Assembly: GCA_937910665.1 (NCBI GenBank)
Contig: CALEPR010000184.1
Location: 1 to 9,756, forward strand
Direction: 5' to 3'
DNA from: an uncultured Selenomonadales bacterium
GTDB lineage: Bacteria; Bacillota; Negativicutes; Selenomonadales; Selenomonadaceae
Length of the DNA: 9,756 nt
Shown piece after piece: positions 1-6,606 of the stretch (positions within the stretch are counted from its first letter, which is position 1; each line of letters starts with the position of its first letter). Under the pieces are notes generated by a model. The model was not told the DNA's origin. It ran no database searches and worked only from the letters and a program-made list of their open reading frames with translations. The position numbers were made by a program, and so were the translations under genes.

Positions 1-32
1 TAAAAGTAATAAAGAATTTTTTAAAAAAACTG

Positions 33-61
33 TTGACAAATTAAACTTAATCGTTTAAAAT
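33..61 (+). promoter_or_regulatory. Strong sigma70-type promoter for the early operon
   Basis: A perfect -35 box TTGACA lies at 33-38 and a -10 box TAAAAT (5 of 6 consensus bases) at 56-61, separated by the optimal 17 bp. A start of transcription would fall near 68-70, leaving a leader of about 40 nt before the ATG at 109. No other promoter of this quality is seen in the window and every gene downstream is on the same strand, so it probably drives the whole cluster. The boxes are seen directly; activity is inferred. Confidence 0.8.
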
Positions 62-90
62 AAGCAAGAAATTTGAATTAAACGGTTTAA
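41..90. promoter_or_regulatory. Pair of TTAAAC/GTTTAA inverted repeats, likely operators
   Basis: Two inverted repeats share the same six-base arms. The first is TTAAAC (41-46), a 6-nt spacer, GTTTAA (53-58), and its right arm overlaps the -10 box. The second is TTAAAC (78-83), one G, GTTTAA (85-90), in the leader just before the Shine-Dalgarno. The right arms are 32 bp apart, close to three helical turns. Identical arms at two places around a promoter suggest binding sites for a dimeric phage repressor. The different spacers (6 versus 1) argue against one rigid operator, and the arms are A+T-rich, so chance cannot be excluded. Confidence 0.5.
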
Positions 91-108
91 AAAAAGGAGA
101 GGGAAGAA

Positions 109-1341
109 ATGAGAAAGGTAAGAAAAGCAAAAGTTGAGGCATACGCAAAGGCAACAACTTTCACGCCGAACTGTAAAAACATTGTGGCGTTGTACCAGAA
201 TGGCAACCGCAAAAGCTGGGAAGTTTACGGAGAATACAGCAAAAAACGCAAGGTGAATTGCACACGTGGACAAAAGGTTAGTAAAACAGTTTGGTTTACC
301 GACTGGCACAAAGTGACAAAGGCGGAAGTTGCAGAAATTCTTGAAGGTTACGGTTTGACGATTGAAGAGTTCGTGGCGATAGCAAATAACGATTATGAAG
401 TCATTGATGAAGTCACAGTGGAAAATGCGGTTGAAGAAATTGACGCTAGCGAATACTTGGTAAGTGTTGAGGCGTTTGAAAGCGCGGTAGAGGCGGAAAT
501 TGCAAACGCAAAAGCGGTGGAAGTCAAGGAAGTTGCAAGCGAAGTTGAAGAGCTTATTAAGGAAGAAATTGAGAGTGAGATGGAAGATAGACTTTTCGGA
601 CAAGCGGAAATGATAAACGATGGAGCAGAGAATTTGGTGGAAAGTGCGGCGGCAGTAGAAAGTGGCGACCTTTGTATAGAAGGAAAGGTCGTGAGTATGC
701 CCGACAAAAAAGGCAGGCTGCGTTACTATCGTTACACGTGGCACAATGGAGGTGAGAATCATTTTGATACTGCGCTTACACAGATTGATAAAAAGGACGC
801 GATGGAAATTGCAGGAGAGTGGCATTTGGCGTTTAGTCCGATGAGTTTTGAGGAATATATGACAGCGAGTAATGCGGAGTACAGGAAAATCCGCACGTTG
901 TATCTTGAAAAAGGCGGCAGAGTTGCAAGAGATTATGACGCAGAATTGTTGGAAGAAAATGAAGCGAAGAAAGCGCAGAAAGCGTCGGAAGTGAAGGAAG
1001 TTGAGGAGACGAAAGAGACGGAGCTGATGGACAAGTTGATTGCGAAAGTAGAGGAACAAAAGACAAAGGTGCGCAAGGCGATAGTCGACTGGGAGGCAAC
1101 TTCCGCAGATATGAAACTTGAAAGACAGGCTGAAGATGAAAGGAAAAAGCTCGCGTCGATAAAAGCGGAACTTGAAGACCGTCAGCGTATTTTGAAAGAC
1201 GCAATAAAAAATGCAGAAGGGAAAGACGAAGTGTATTGGAAGTATGCGGCGAAAGCAAAAAAGCAAGTCGCTGGATGGTTGAAGATGTATCGTGACTGCG
1301 TGAAAAATCTTGCAAAATACCGCACAAAACTTGCGGGATAG
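109..1341 (+). CDS. Unrecognised 410-residue coiled-coil protein, first gene of the operon
   Basis: I do not recognise this protein. The start is set by a strong Shine-Dalgarno (AAGGAGAGGG, 94-103) just before ATG 109. Four zones can be seen. Residues 1 to about 75 are basic and rich in Lys, Trp and Tyr. Residues about 75-190 are very acidic, with Glu/Val/Ala-rich helical stretches. Residues about 190-285 look globular, with an aromatic patch (RLRYYRYTW, near 205-213). Residues about 285-410 are Lys/Glu-rich and probably a long coiled coil, ending in a basic helix. There is no signal peptide or membrane segment, so it should be cytoplasmic. Being first behind the main early promoter suggests high early expression, as for a DNA-associated or host-takeover protein. 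That role is inference from position only; no catalytic motif is visible. Confidence 0.85.
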   Translation: MRKVRKAKVEAYAKATTFTPNCKNIVALYQNGNRKSWEVYGEYSKKRKVNCTRGQKVSKTVWFTDWHKVTKAEVAEILEGYGLTIEEFVAIANNDYEVIDEVTVENAVEEIDASEYLVSVEAFESAVEAEIANAKAVEVKEVASEVEELIKEEIESEMEDRLFGQAEMINDGAENLVESAAAVESGDLCIEGKVVSMPDKKGRLRYYRYTWHNGGENHFDTALTQIDKKDAMEIAGEWHLAFSPMSFEEYMTASNAEYRKIRTLYLEKGGRVARDYDAELLEENEAKKAQKASEVKEVEETKETELMDKLIAKVEEQKTKVRKAIVDWEATSADMKLERQAEDERKKLASIKAELEDRQRILKDAIKNAEGKDEVYWKYAAKAKKQVAGWLKMYRDCVKNLAKYRTKLAG

Positions 1342-1352
1342 GATGTGAGAAA

Positions 1353-1706
1353 ATGACAGAACGCGAGACTTGGGAGCATTACGTCGGCTTGAATTGGACG
1401 AAGAAGTTCAACGATCCTGAAGAGCCTGAAGCAGTAAAAGTAAACTTCGTGATTGACACAAGCAAATTGAATGATGAAGAAGCGGTGAGCCTAAGCGACG
1501 AACTTTACTCTTTAGCTTTAGTTAGAAATGAAAGAACATTTGAAGTTGAAGAAAAGGAAGATGTGGACGGCAGAATTAGCAAAATTAGACTTCACGGTTA
1601 CTGTTACGAGGAAGACACGGACGAATACGGTTATCCGCTCCCCGATGTTTACGAACAAATTTTGGACACGTTAGATAATTACCTTGTCAAGTACAAGGAA
1701 AATTAA
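1353..1706 (+). CDS. Unrecognised small acidic protein (117 aa)
   Basis: This gene starts 11 nt after the previous stop with ATG at 1353. The upstream match to a Shine-Dalgarno is poor (GGATGTGAG), so translation may depend partly on coupling to the gene before it. The product is strongly acidic, soluble and without Cys clusters or membrane segments. It looks like an alpha/beta protein: strands such as VKVNFVIDT near residues 29-37 alternate with Glu-rich helices, and a run of acidic residues with Tyr lies near 85-105. I recognise no family. It is probably real, because the frame is open for its full length, spacing is tight on both sides, and codon use resembles its neighbours. Function is unknown. 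Confidence 0.75.
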   Translation: MTERETWEHYVGLNWTKKFNDPEEPEAVKVNFVIDTSKLNDEEAVSLSDELYSLALVRNERTFEVEEKEDVDGRISKIRLHGYCYEEDTDEYGYPLPDVYEQILDTLDNYLVKYKEN

Positions 1707-1739
1707 AGAGGAGCTTGTTTATAAAGGAAGGTGGAAAAA

Positions 1740-2213
1740 ATGAAGTGGTTTGAAGGATTTGAGAGTTTAAAAGACTTGCACAAAAAATTTATCGAATTGG
1801 CGAAAAAATACCACCCTGACGTGGGCGGCGATACCGAAACGATGAAAAGCATTAACGCCGAATACGACGAAGCAAAGGCAAGTATGAGCGGCAAGAACAA
1901 CGCATATAACGCGTATGAAGCGGAGTTTGAAGAACGCGAAGATTATGAGTTCACGAGCGAATTTTATAATGCGTGGAGTGAAGAGCCGGAAGATAGCGAC
2001 TTTGAGGATTATGAGTTCACAAAAGGCTTTGAAATGGAGGACATTGAAACGCCGCATAATGCATTGGAATTTTTGAAGGACTTGTTCGTGAAAAAGTTCA
2101 GATCGAAGTTGGCGAAGGAAATTTGCAAAGTGTATTTTGGGAAGGCAAGTAAAGAGCGAAACAGCAGAGTGAAAACAAGGCGAGGATCAGTCTGGCGAAG
2201 TGAAAAGCGATAA
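1740..2213 (+). CDS. Small J-domain (DnaJ-like) protein with acidic repeats and basic tail
   Basis: Residues 1 to about 50 look like helices II and III of a J-domain. The diagnostic HPD tripeptide is at residues 25-27, inside KKYHPDVGGD, after the basic helix LKDLHKKFIELAKKY, and is followed by an Asn/Tyr/Glu helix (INAEYDEAK). J-domains use HPD to stimulate ATP hydrolysis by Hsp70/DnaK. There is no Gly/Phe region and no zinc-finger domain, so this is not a full DnaJ; it is closer to the minimal J-proteins that viruses use to borrow host Hsp70. Residues about 55-105 are very acidic and carry a 22-residue imperfect repeat; the last 40 residues are basic. ATG 1740 is chosen because AGGAAGGTGG (1725-1734) sits at proper spacing. 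An in-frame GTG at 1731 lies inside that ribosome site and is less likely. Confidence 0.8.
   Translation: MKWFEGFESLKDLHKKFIELAKKYHPDVGGDTETMKSINAEYDEAKASMSGKNNAYNAYEAEFEEREDYEFTSEFYNAWSEEPEDSDFEDYEFTKGFEMEDIETPHNALEFLKDLFVKKFRSKLAKEICKVYFGKASKERNSRVKTRRGSVWRSEKR
1941..2020 (+). repeat. 14-bp direct repeat encoding a duplicated acidic DYEFT segment
   Basis: The sequence GATTATGAGTTCAC occurs exactly at 1941-1954 and again at 2007-2020. The copies are 66 bp apart, which is 22 codons, so both encode DYEFT in frame (residues 68-72 and 90-94 of the J-domain protein). Both are preceded by a Glu codon and followed by a basic or polar residue and an aromatic residue. This looks like an internal tandem duplication of a 22-residue acidic unit that has since diverged. 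Confidence 0.7.
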
Positions 2214-2245
2214 GCAGAAGTTCTTTAAGGCAAGGAGGAGTTAAT

Positions 2246-3790
2246 ATGAAGTTTGAACAGTATTATAGGACACCGACCGAAGTGGCGGAAAAAGTTGCAG
2301 ATTTTATTCAAAAGCCGGTAAAGGTGATTTTAGAGCCGAGCGCGGGAACAGGAGAACTTGCCGAAGGTTTTATAAAAGCAAAAGGGTACCCTTTTAGTGA
2401 AGAAGATTTTCATTGCGTGGAATTTGACAAAAACAGGTCGGCAACCCTCAAGGGGAAAGGTTTTAGGGTTATCTGGGACGATTTTGAGACGTTTCAACCG
2501 TTGATGCCGTATCAGACGATAATAATGAATCCGCCATTTCACAACGGCGCAAAGCATTTGTTGAAAGCGTTGAATATCCTAGCAGACGGGGGAGAAATTG
2601 CTTGTATTTTGAACGCCGAAACAATAAAAAATCCATTCAGCAAGGAGCGCAGAGAATTAGTCAGACAACTTGAGGAGCAAGAAGAGTACAAGGTTGAGTA
2701 TGTAGAATCAGCGTTTGAAGATAGCGACGTAGAAATAGCGATAGTATACGCGAAGAAAAAAGAGGCAAGCGCGAAATGCATAACGTTTGAAAACTACAAA
2801 AAATCGGAGATAGAGGAGCGACAGGCAACAGGTGACTTATCGATGACGCGATACGGGGAAGTAAAAGCCTTGATTGATAACTATCGTGCGGAAGTCAAAA
2901 CAGCCTTGAAACTTTATGAAGAAGTTCAAAACTACAACAAAGTAGCAATTCACGGAGAGTACAATGAAGTTTTTGAAATAAGAATCAAGCACGGCTACTG
3001 TAGCGGCAGAGCGGGAATAGTAAAAGCGATAAACTCGAATTATTGGCACAGGTTGCTTTTCTCTGAAGAATTGGATCGCCTGCTAACTTCGGAGACTAGA
3101 GGCGTATATTCAAGCAAACTTAACGAAATGGCAGATTATGAATTTAATGAAAGAAATATACTGCAACTGAAAGAGGATTTGTGCAGGAGTTTGTACAGCA
3201 ATATAGATCGAGCGATAATGAAAGTGTGGGACAGTTTTACCAGCCGATTCAGTTGGTCGGAGTACAGCAAGAATATTCACTACTATAACGGGTGGAAAAC
3301 AAATAAAGCGTTTAAGTGCAACAAAAGAATAATACTGCCGCTGAATGCGTTTAGTGGATGGCAAAAAACGTTTGAACTTTATCGGGCAAACGTAGTGTTG
3401 TCGGATATTGAAAAAGCAATGAATTATCTTGACAGTGGACGGACGGAATCGGCAGATATGGCAAACAAACTGCAGGTTGCAAAAGATTGTGGACGCAATA
3501 CAAACATAGACACGAAATATTTCACAGTAAATCTGTACAAGAAAGGCACGGCGCATTTGACGTTCAAAGACCTTGAATTGCTGAAAAAATTCAATCTGTA
3601 TTGCGGCAAAAAGTTAAAGTGGTTGCCGGAAGATTATGGCAAAAAGGCATACACCAATTTGACAGATGAAGAAAGAGAAGTGGCAGATAGTTTTGAAGGA
3701 CGCGAAAGTTACGAAGAAACATTTAAAAAACAGCAATTTTATCTGACAGAAAATGCGGCAAGTACAATGCTGATGTTGACAGCGGGATAA
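2246..3790 (+). CDS. Class I SAM-dependent N6-adenine-type methyltransferase with DUF4942-like C-terminal region
   Basis: The N-terminal third is a Rossmann-type methyltransferase. It has a YYRTP entry motif (6-10), motif I EPSAGTG (30-36) for S-adenosylmethionine binding, an acidic residue after the next strand (VEFD, near 59-62), and motif IV NPPF (95-98), the catalytic signature of exocyclic-amino methyltransferases such as N6-adenine enzymes. From about residue 190 the sequence changes to a long helical region that I match from memory to DUF4942, marked by GYCSGR near 250-255 and YYNGWKTNKAF with GWKTN at 349-353. The start has a strong Shine-Dalgarno (AAGGAGGAG, 2232-2240). No restriction endonuclease or specificity subunit lies nearby, so an orphan phage methyltransferase, protecting phage DNA or marking it for timing, is more likely than a restriction-modification pair. 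Substrate and target site are unknown. Confidence 0.85.
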   Translation: MKFEQYYRTPTEVAEKVADFIQKPVKVILEPSAGTGELAEGFIKAKGYPFSEEDFHCVEFDKNRSATLKGKGFRVIWDDFETFQPLMPYQTIIMNPPFHNGAKHLLKALNILADGGEIACILNAETIKNPFSKERRELVRQLEEQEEYKVEYVESAFEDSDVEIAIVYAKKKEASAKCITFENYKKSEIEERQATGDLSMTRYGEVKALIDNYRAEVKTALKLYEEVQNYNKVAIHGEYNEVFEIRIKHGYCSGRAGIVKAINSNYWHRLLFSEELDRLLTSETRGVYSSKLNEMADYEFNERNILQLKEDLCRSLYSNIDRAIMKVWDSFTSRFSWSEYSKNIHYYNGWKTNKAFKCNKRIILPLNAFSGWQKTFELYRANVVLSDIEKAMNYLDSGRTESADMANKLQVAKDCGRNTNIDTKYFTVNLYKKGTAHLTFKDLELLKKFNLYCGKKLKWLPEDYGKKAYTNLTDEEREVADSFEGRESYEETFKKQQFYLTENAASTMLMLTAG

Positions 3791-3824
3791 ACTCGGAAGT
3801 TAGAAAGTTAAGGAGGAGTAAAAA

Positions 3825-4241
3825 ATGATAGAAATGGTGATGAGTTTGCCGTTAGGCACGAACGAAGAATTGGTAGCGGAAATGATAAGTGCGCTGATGT
3901 ATTCTCGACACAATGGCGACAGAGACTATGATAATTATCCGTTGCCGCTCAGAGGCACATACAGTGACAAGCGCAACAGTGGCAGTGAACTCAATGAAGT
4001 CGAATGGTTGCTTGACGCAGATGATGTGACAATCGAGTGGATGGAATCAATCGATGAATTGAAAGTAATCTTGCCGATAGGCGAAACATACTTTGAAAAT
4101 CACGGAGATACAGCGACAAGTTACGACGCACGAATGGAGTATTTCTGGGAGGGCGATATAGCTGATCACGCATTGTGGCGTTTGTGGAACGAAGAGCTGC
4201 ACGACATGCGGACGAAACTCGGCGCACAAAAAAACGCCTAA
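3825..4241 (+). CDS. Unrecognised acidic protein (138 aa)
   Basis: A very strong Shine-Dalgarno (AAGGAGGAG, about 3810-3818) precedes ATG 3825, almost the same site as before the methyltransferase gene. The product is soluble and acidic, with a hydrophobic Met/Leu-rich N-terminal helix (about residues 1-27), a Tyr/Asp/Arg-rich segment with NYPLPLRGTY near residues 43-52, and a Trp-rich C-terminal half (WLL, IEW, YFW, LWRLW). I recognise no domain. The stop codon is buried in a small hairpin (CGCCT-AAA-AGGCG, 4235-4247). The frame is fully open, fits the spacing of the cluster and has neighbour-like codon use, so it is most likely a real phage gene of unknown function. Confidence 0.78.
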   Translation: MIEMVMSLPLGTNEELVAEMISALMYSRHNGDRDYDNYPLPLRGTYSDKRNSGSELNEVEWLLDADDVTIEWMESIDELKVILPIGETYFENHGDTATSYDARMEYFWEGDIADHALWRLWNEELHDMRTKLGAQKNA

Positions 4242-4247
4242 AAGGCG
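4235..4247 (+). other. Small hairpin over a stop codon
   Basis: CGCCT (4235-4239), an AAA loop and AGGCG (4243-4247) form a perfect 5-bp stem that contains the TAA stop (4239-4241) of the preceding gene. Seven A residues lie just upstream and no U-run follows, so it is not a forward terminator. It stands 4 nt before a much larger hairpin. Confidence 0.45.
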
Positions 4248-4251
4248 AAGA

Positions 4252-4294
4252 ATTATTTCCGTAAATTCAACTCAAAGTTAATTGCGGAAATAAT
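4252..4294 (+). other. Long intergenic hairpin before the recombination genes
   Basis: The arms ATTATTTCCG (4252-4261) and CGGAAATAAT (4285-4294) are perfectly complementary over 10 bp. The inner part continues as a U-G pair (4262/4284), a bulged A (4263), four A-U pairs (4264-4267 with 4280-4283), a bulged C (4268) and AACT/AGTT (4269-4272 with 4276-4279), closed by a 3-nt loop. That makes about 19 base pairs filling most of the 77-nt gap. No U-run follows, so it is unlikely to be a simple terminator. It ends 6 nt before GAAAGGAG, the ribosome site of the ATPase gene. Roles in RNA processing, message stability, translational control or DNA binding are all possible. Confidence 0.65.
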
Positions 4295-4318
4295 AACCTA
4301 GAAAGGAGAATTTGTCAA

Positions 4319-5887
4319 ATGAAGATTGTGAGAATGACACTTGAAAATATTTGCGGACTTGAAGGCGGAGAAATTTTTGCAGACGGAGCAAATGTTTTAA
4401 TCAGCGGACAAAATGGCGCAGGAAAAACAACTTATGCCAATGCGTACAGTTTGTTGATGACAGGAAAATTTTATGACGGCACGAGCGGAGACGTGAATTT
4501 TCAGGACACGAGCGGCAATTATAATCGCGACGGCAAAGTTCACGCAGTGGAAGTTGAATTTGAAAACGGCTTGACACTGCGGCGCGAATTTTTGAACAAG
4601 TTCGACAAGCAGAAAAATTTTACAGGAATGACACAAAAATTTTATGTCAACGGCGTACCGATGAAACAAAAAGAATTTGACGCAAAAATAAACAGATTGA
4701 CGCAAGGCGCACCGATAAATCCATTCGGTTTTTGCAAAATGGCGTGGAAAGAACGCAGACAAATTTTGATGTCAATGATTGAGGTGGACGACGCAGAAAT
4801 TTTGAGAGATTTTCCAGAACTTCAGCTTGGAAAATTAGACGCACAAAGTTTTATGGACGCGAAGAAAAATGTAATTCGGCACATAGAGGCGGAACTGGCG
4901 AATATACCTGCGCGGATTGATGAACTGAAACAGCAAGTGCTAGACGGCGATATTTCGGAACTTCAGCAAAAAATTTCAGCGAAGTCGGAGGAAATTGTGA
5001 AACTGCAGAGCGGCGGAAGAAATACAGCGCAACTGAAATCTGCGATCCGCCAAGCAGAATTTGAAATCAGCAGAGTACAAGAAGTTATTGACGACACGCA
5101 AATAAAATTCAGCGAACTTGGCGCAAAATATAATGAAGTGAAAAAGTCAGTGCCTGGCAAATGTCCGTACTGTGAACAGTTGATGCCGGTTGAAAAATTT
5201 CAGCAGTCGAAGAATGCAGAACTGAACAAGCTGAAAAAGCAAGGCTGGGCGGCTAAAGATTTAATTTCACAGCGCAGAAAAAAATTAGTCGAAGTCAGCA
5301 AGGAACTTGAAAAGTTGAAAGCTGAGTTGGCAGAGGCAGAGAAAGTGCCGGACAATTCGGCGCAACTTTCAAAGGCAATGTCGGAGCGCGATGAACTTCA
5401 ATCACAGCTGTATAAGTTGCAGAGGTCGGCTGAAAATAAAAATCGCATTGAGGAACTTAAACAGCGCGAAACAAAATTGAACGTCGAAGTAGCAGACTTG
5501 CAAAGGCAGATAAATCTTGCGGAGAAATTTCAGCGTCAGAAAATTAAGACAATCGAGGACGCGATAAACGCAAAATTTGAGGTGGTGAAGTTCAAGATGT
5601 TCGACAGGTGCATAAACGGAGCAGTGAAGGAAATTTGCGAGCCGATGATGGGTGGAGTGACTTTCGACAATTTGAGCAAAGGCGAAAAGCTGAAAGCGTC
5701 ATTGGACGTTTTAAAGACAATGCAGGAATTTTACAAAGTAGAGTTGCCGGTGTGGATAGACGACGTGGAAAGTTACACGTCGAACAGTTTTGTGGACTTG
5801 CCGAATCAGATTTTTTACCTGAAGGCAGTGGAAGGACAGGAACTTAAAATCGAAGTCGAAGAACAGAAAAAAACGGTGGCGGCGTGA
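4319..5887 (+). CDS. Rad50/SbcC-like AAA ATPase with zinc hook
   Basis: This is an SMC-family ATPase of the Rad50/SbcC type. The N-terminal lobe has the P-loop GQNGAGKT (residues 30-37). Two long Glu/Lys/Gln-rich coiled-coil arms (about 185-277 and 290-415) flank a CPYC at 282-285, which matches the CxxC zinc hook that joins two Rad50-type molecules. The C-terminal lobe has the ABC signature LSKGE (452-456) and a Walker B strand VWIDD (478-482), with E484 a candidate catalytic Glu. At 522 residues it is about half the length of bacterial SbcC, usual for phage versions with short arms. The ribosome site AAAGGAG (4302-4308) supports ATG 4319. The next gene overlaps it by 4 nt, so the ATPase and the MBL hydrolase are probably made in fixed ratio. 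No SbcD/Mre11 phosphoesterase is nearby. Likely role: ATP-dependent tethering and opening of DNA ends for recombination. Confidence 0.9.
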   Translation: MKIVRMTLENICGLEGGEIFADGANVLISGQNGAGKTTYANAYSLLMTGKFYDGTSGDVNFQDTSGNYNRDGKVHAVEVEFENGLTLRREFLNKFDKQKNFTGMTQKFYVNGVPMKQKEFDAKINRLTQGAPINPFGFCKMAWKERRQILMSMIEVDDAEILRDFPELQLGKLDAQSFMDAKKNVIRHIEAELANIPARIDELKQQVLDGDISELQQKISAKSEEIVKLQSGGRNTAQLKSAIRQAEFEISRVQEVIDDTQIKFSELGAKYNEVKKSVPGKCPYCEQLMPVEKFQQSKNAELNKLKKQGWAAKDLISQRRKKLVEVSKELEKLKAELAEAEKVPDNSAQLSKAMSERDELQSQLYKLQRSAENKNRIEELKQRETKLNVEVADLQRQINLAEKFQRQKIKTIEDAINAKFEVVKFKMFDRCINGAVKEICEPMMGGVTFDNLSKGEKLKASLDVLKTMQEFYKVELPVWIDDVESYTSNSFVDLPNQIFYLKAVEGQELKIEVEEQKKTVAA

Positions 5888-6591
5888 TAGAAGTTGAAGT
5901 CTTAGCGACAGGGAGTAAAGGCAACTGTTATTTGCTGACAAGCGGCGAAACAAAAATTTTGCTTGACTGCGGGCTTGCCTACAAAAAGACGCTGAAGTTG
6001 CTGGATTTTGAATTGCCGACAGCGGTGTTGGTGACACACGAACACAAAGACCACGCGAAGTCGGCGGCAGATTTTATCAAGCACGGTGTAGATGTTTTTA
6101 TGACAAAAGGAACTGCCGACGCTTTGAACCTTGAAAAAAGTCACAGGTTACAACTGATAGAACACGGCGAAAATTTCAAAATTGGCGATTTTGTAGCGTA
6201 TGCGTTTTTTGTGAAACACGATGCGGCAGAGCCAGTAAATTTTGCAGTAAGTGACGGCGCAGAAAAAATTTTGTATATCACAGACACAGGCAAAATAAAA
6301 TTCAACTTGTATGAGACGACAAAACTTTTGCTAGAAACAAATTACACGGAGCAAGAATTAAATTCAAGTTCGATTGAAGAAAAGCAGCGTCAACGCATTA
6401 TGGAAAATCATTTGTCGGTAGAAAAGGCGGCAGAGTTTTTGAAGTCAAGCGACAAGTCGAAGTTGAAGGAAATTTATTTGATACACATTTCTGAGCGACA
6501 CGGTGACGGCGAAAAGTTTCAAAAAATAATAAAGTCGGAAGTCGGCGATAACATAGAAGTTATAGTCGCGAAAAATAAAGTTGTAGATTGA
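5884..6591 (+). CDS. MBL-fold metallo-hydrolase (YycJ/WalJ-like), candidate phage exonuclease
   Basis: The protein has the metallo-beta-lactamase motif HEHKDH at residues 52-57. The other expected metal ligands can be placed at H112 (VKHDA), D134 (ITDTG) and H201 (LIHISERHG), giving a complete two-metal site. The N-terminus (LATGSKGNCYLL, LLDCGL) and the ENHLS segment resemble YycJ/WalJ, an MBL subgroup related to nucleases. Translation starts at GTG 5884, overlapping the TGA of the ATPase gene as GTGA, with only a weak Shine-Dalgarno, so it is probably coupled. MBL proteins often lie beside recT in Firmicutes phages (from memory). Since no RecE, YqaJ or lambda-type exonuclease is visible here, this may supply the single-stranded DNA that RecT needs. 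The family call is firm; exonuclease activity is inferred. At 235 residues it is close to full length. Confidence 0.88.
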   Translation: MIEVEVLATGSKGNCYLLTSGETKILLDCGLAYKKTLKLLDFELPTAVLVTHEHKDHAKSAADFIKHGVDVFMTKGTADALNLEKSHRLQLIEHGENFKIGDFVAYAFFVKHDAAEPVNFAVSDGAEKILYITDTGKIKFNLYETTKLLLETNYTEQELNSSSIEEKQRQRIMENHLSVEKAAEFLKSSDKSKLKEIYLIHISERHGDGEKFQKIIKSEVGDNIEVIVAKNKVVD

Positions 6592-6606
6592 GAGGAGTTT
6601 TTAAAA

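Noticed and set aside
55..1266. A 403-codon open frame on the reverse strand opposite the first gene
   Set aside because: It has implausible composition (Phe, Cys, His and Arg rich), no ribosome site and no recognisable domain. It runs across the promoter and lies fully opposite a well-supported + strand gene; it is a shadow of that gene's codon pattern.
3110..3556. A 148-codon reverse-strand frame opposite the methyltransferase gene
   Set aside because: Same Phe/Cys/Arg-rich shadow composition, no ribosome site, and it lies wholly inside a gene with clear motifs.
2246..3790. Restriction-modification system
   Set aside because: Only the methyltransferase is present; neither neighbour shows nuclease or specificity-subunit features.
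4266..4296. Internal promoter before the ATPase gene
   Set aside because: The best -35/-10 candidates (TTCAAC and TAATAA) are weak and spaced 19 bp; the hairpin explains the sequence better.
5162..5173. CPYC as a thioredoxin/glutaredoxin active site
   Set aside because: CPYC is typical of glutaredoxins, but here it sits at the tip between two coiled-coil arms of an ATPase with P-loop and LSKGE motifs, which fits a zinc hook.
5608..5847. A 79-codon + strand frame inside the ATPase gene
   Set aside because: It overlaps the ABC signature and Walker B coding region of the ATPase in another frame and has no Shine-Dalgarno or family resemblance.
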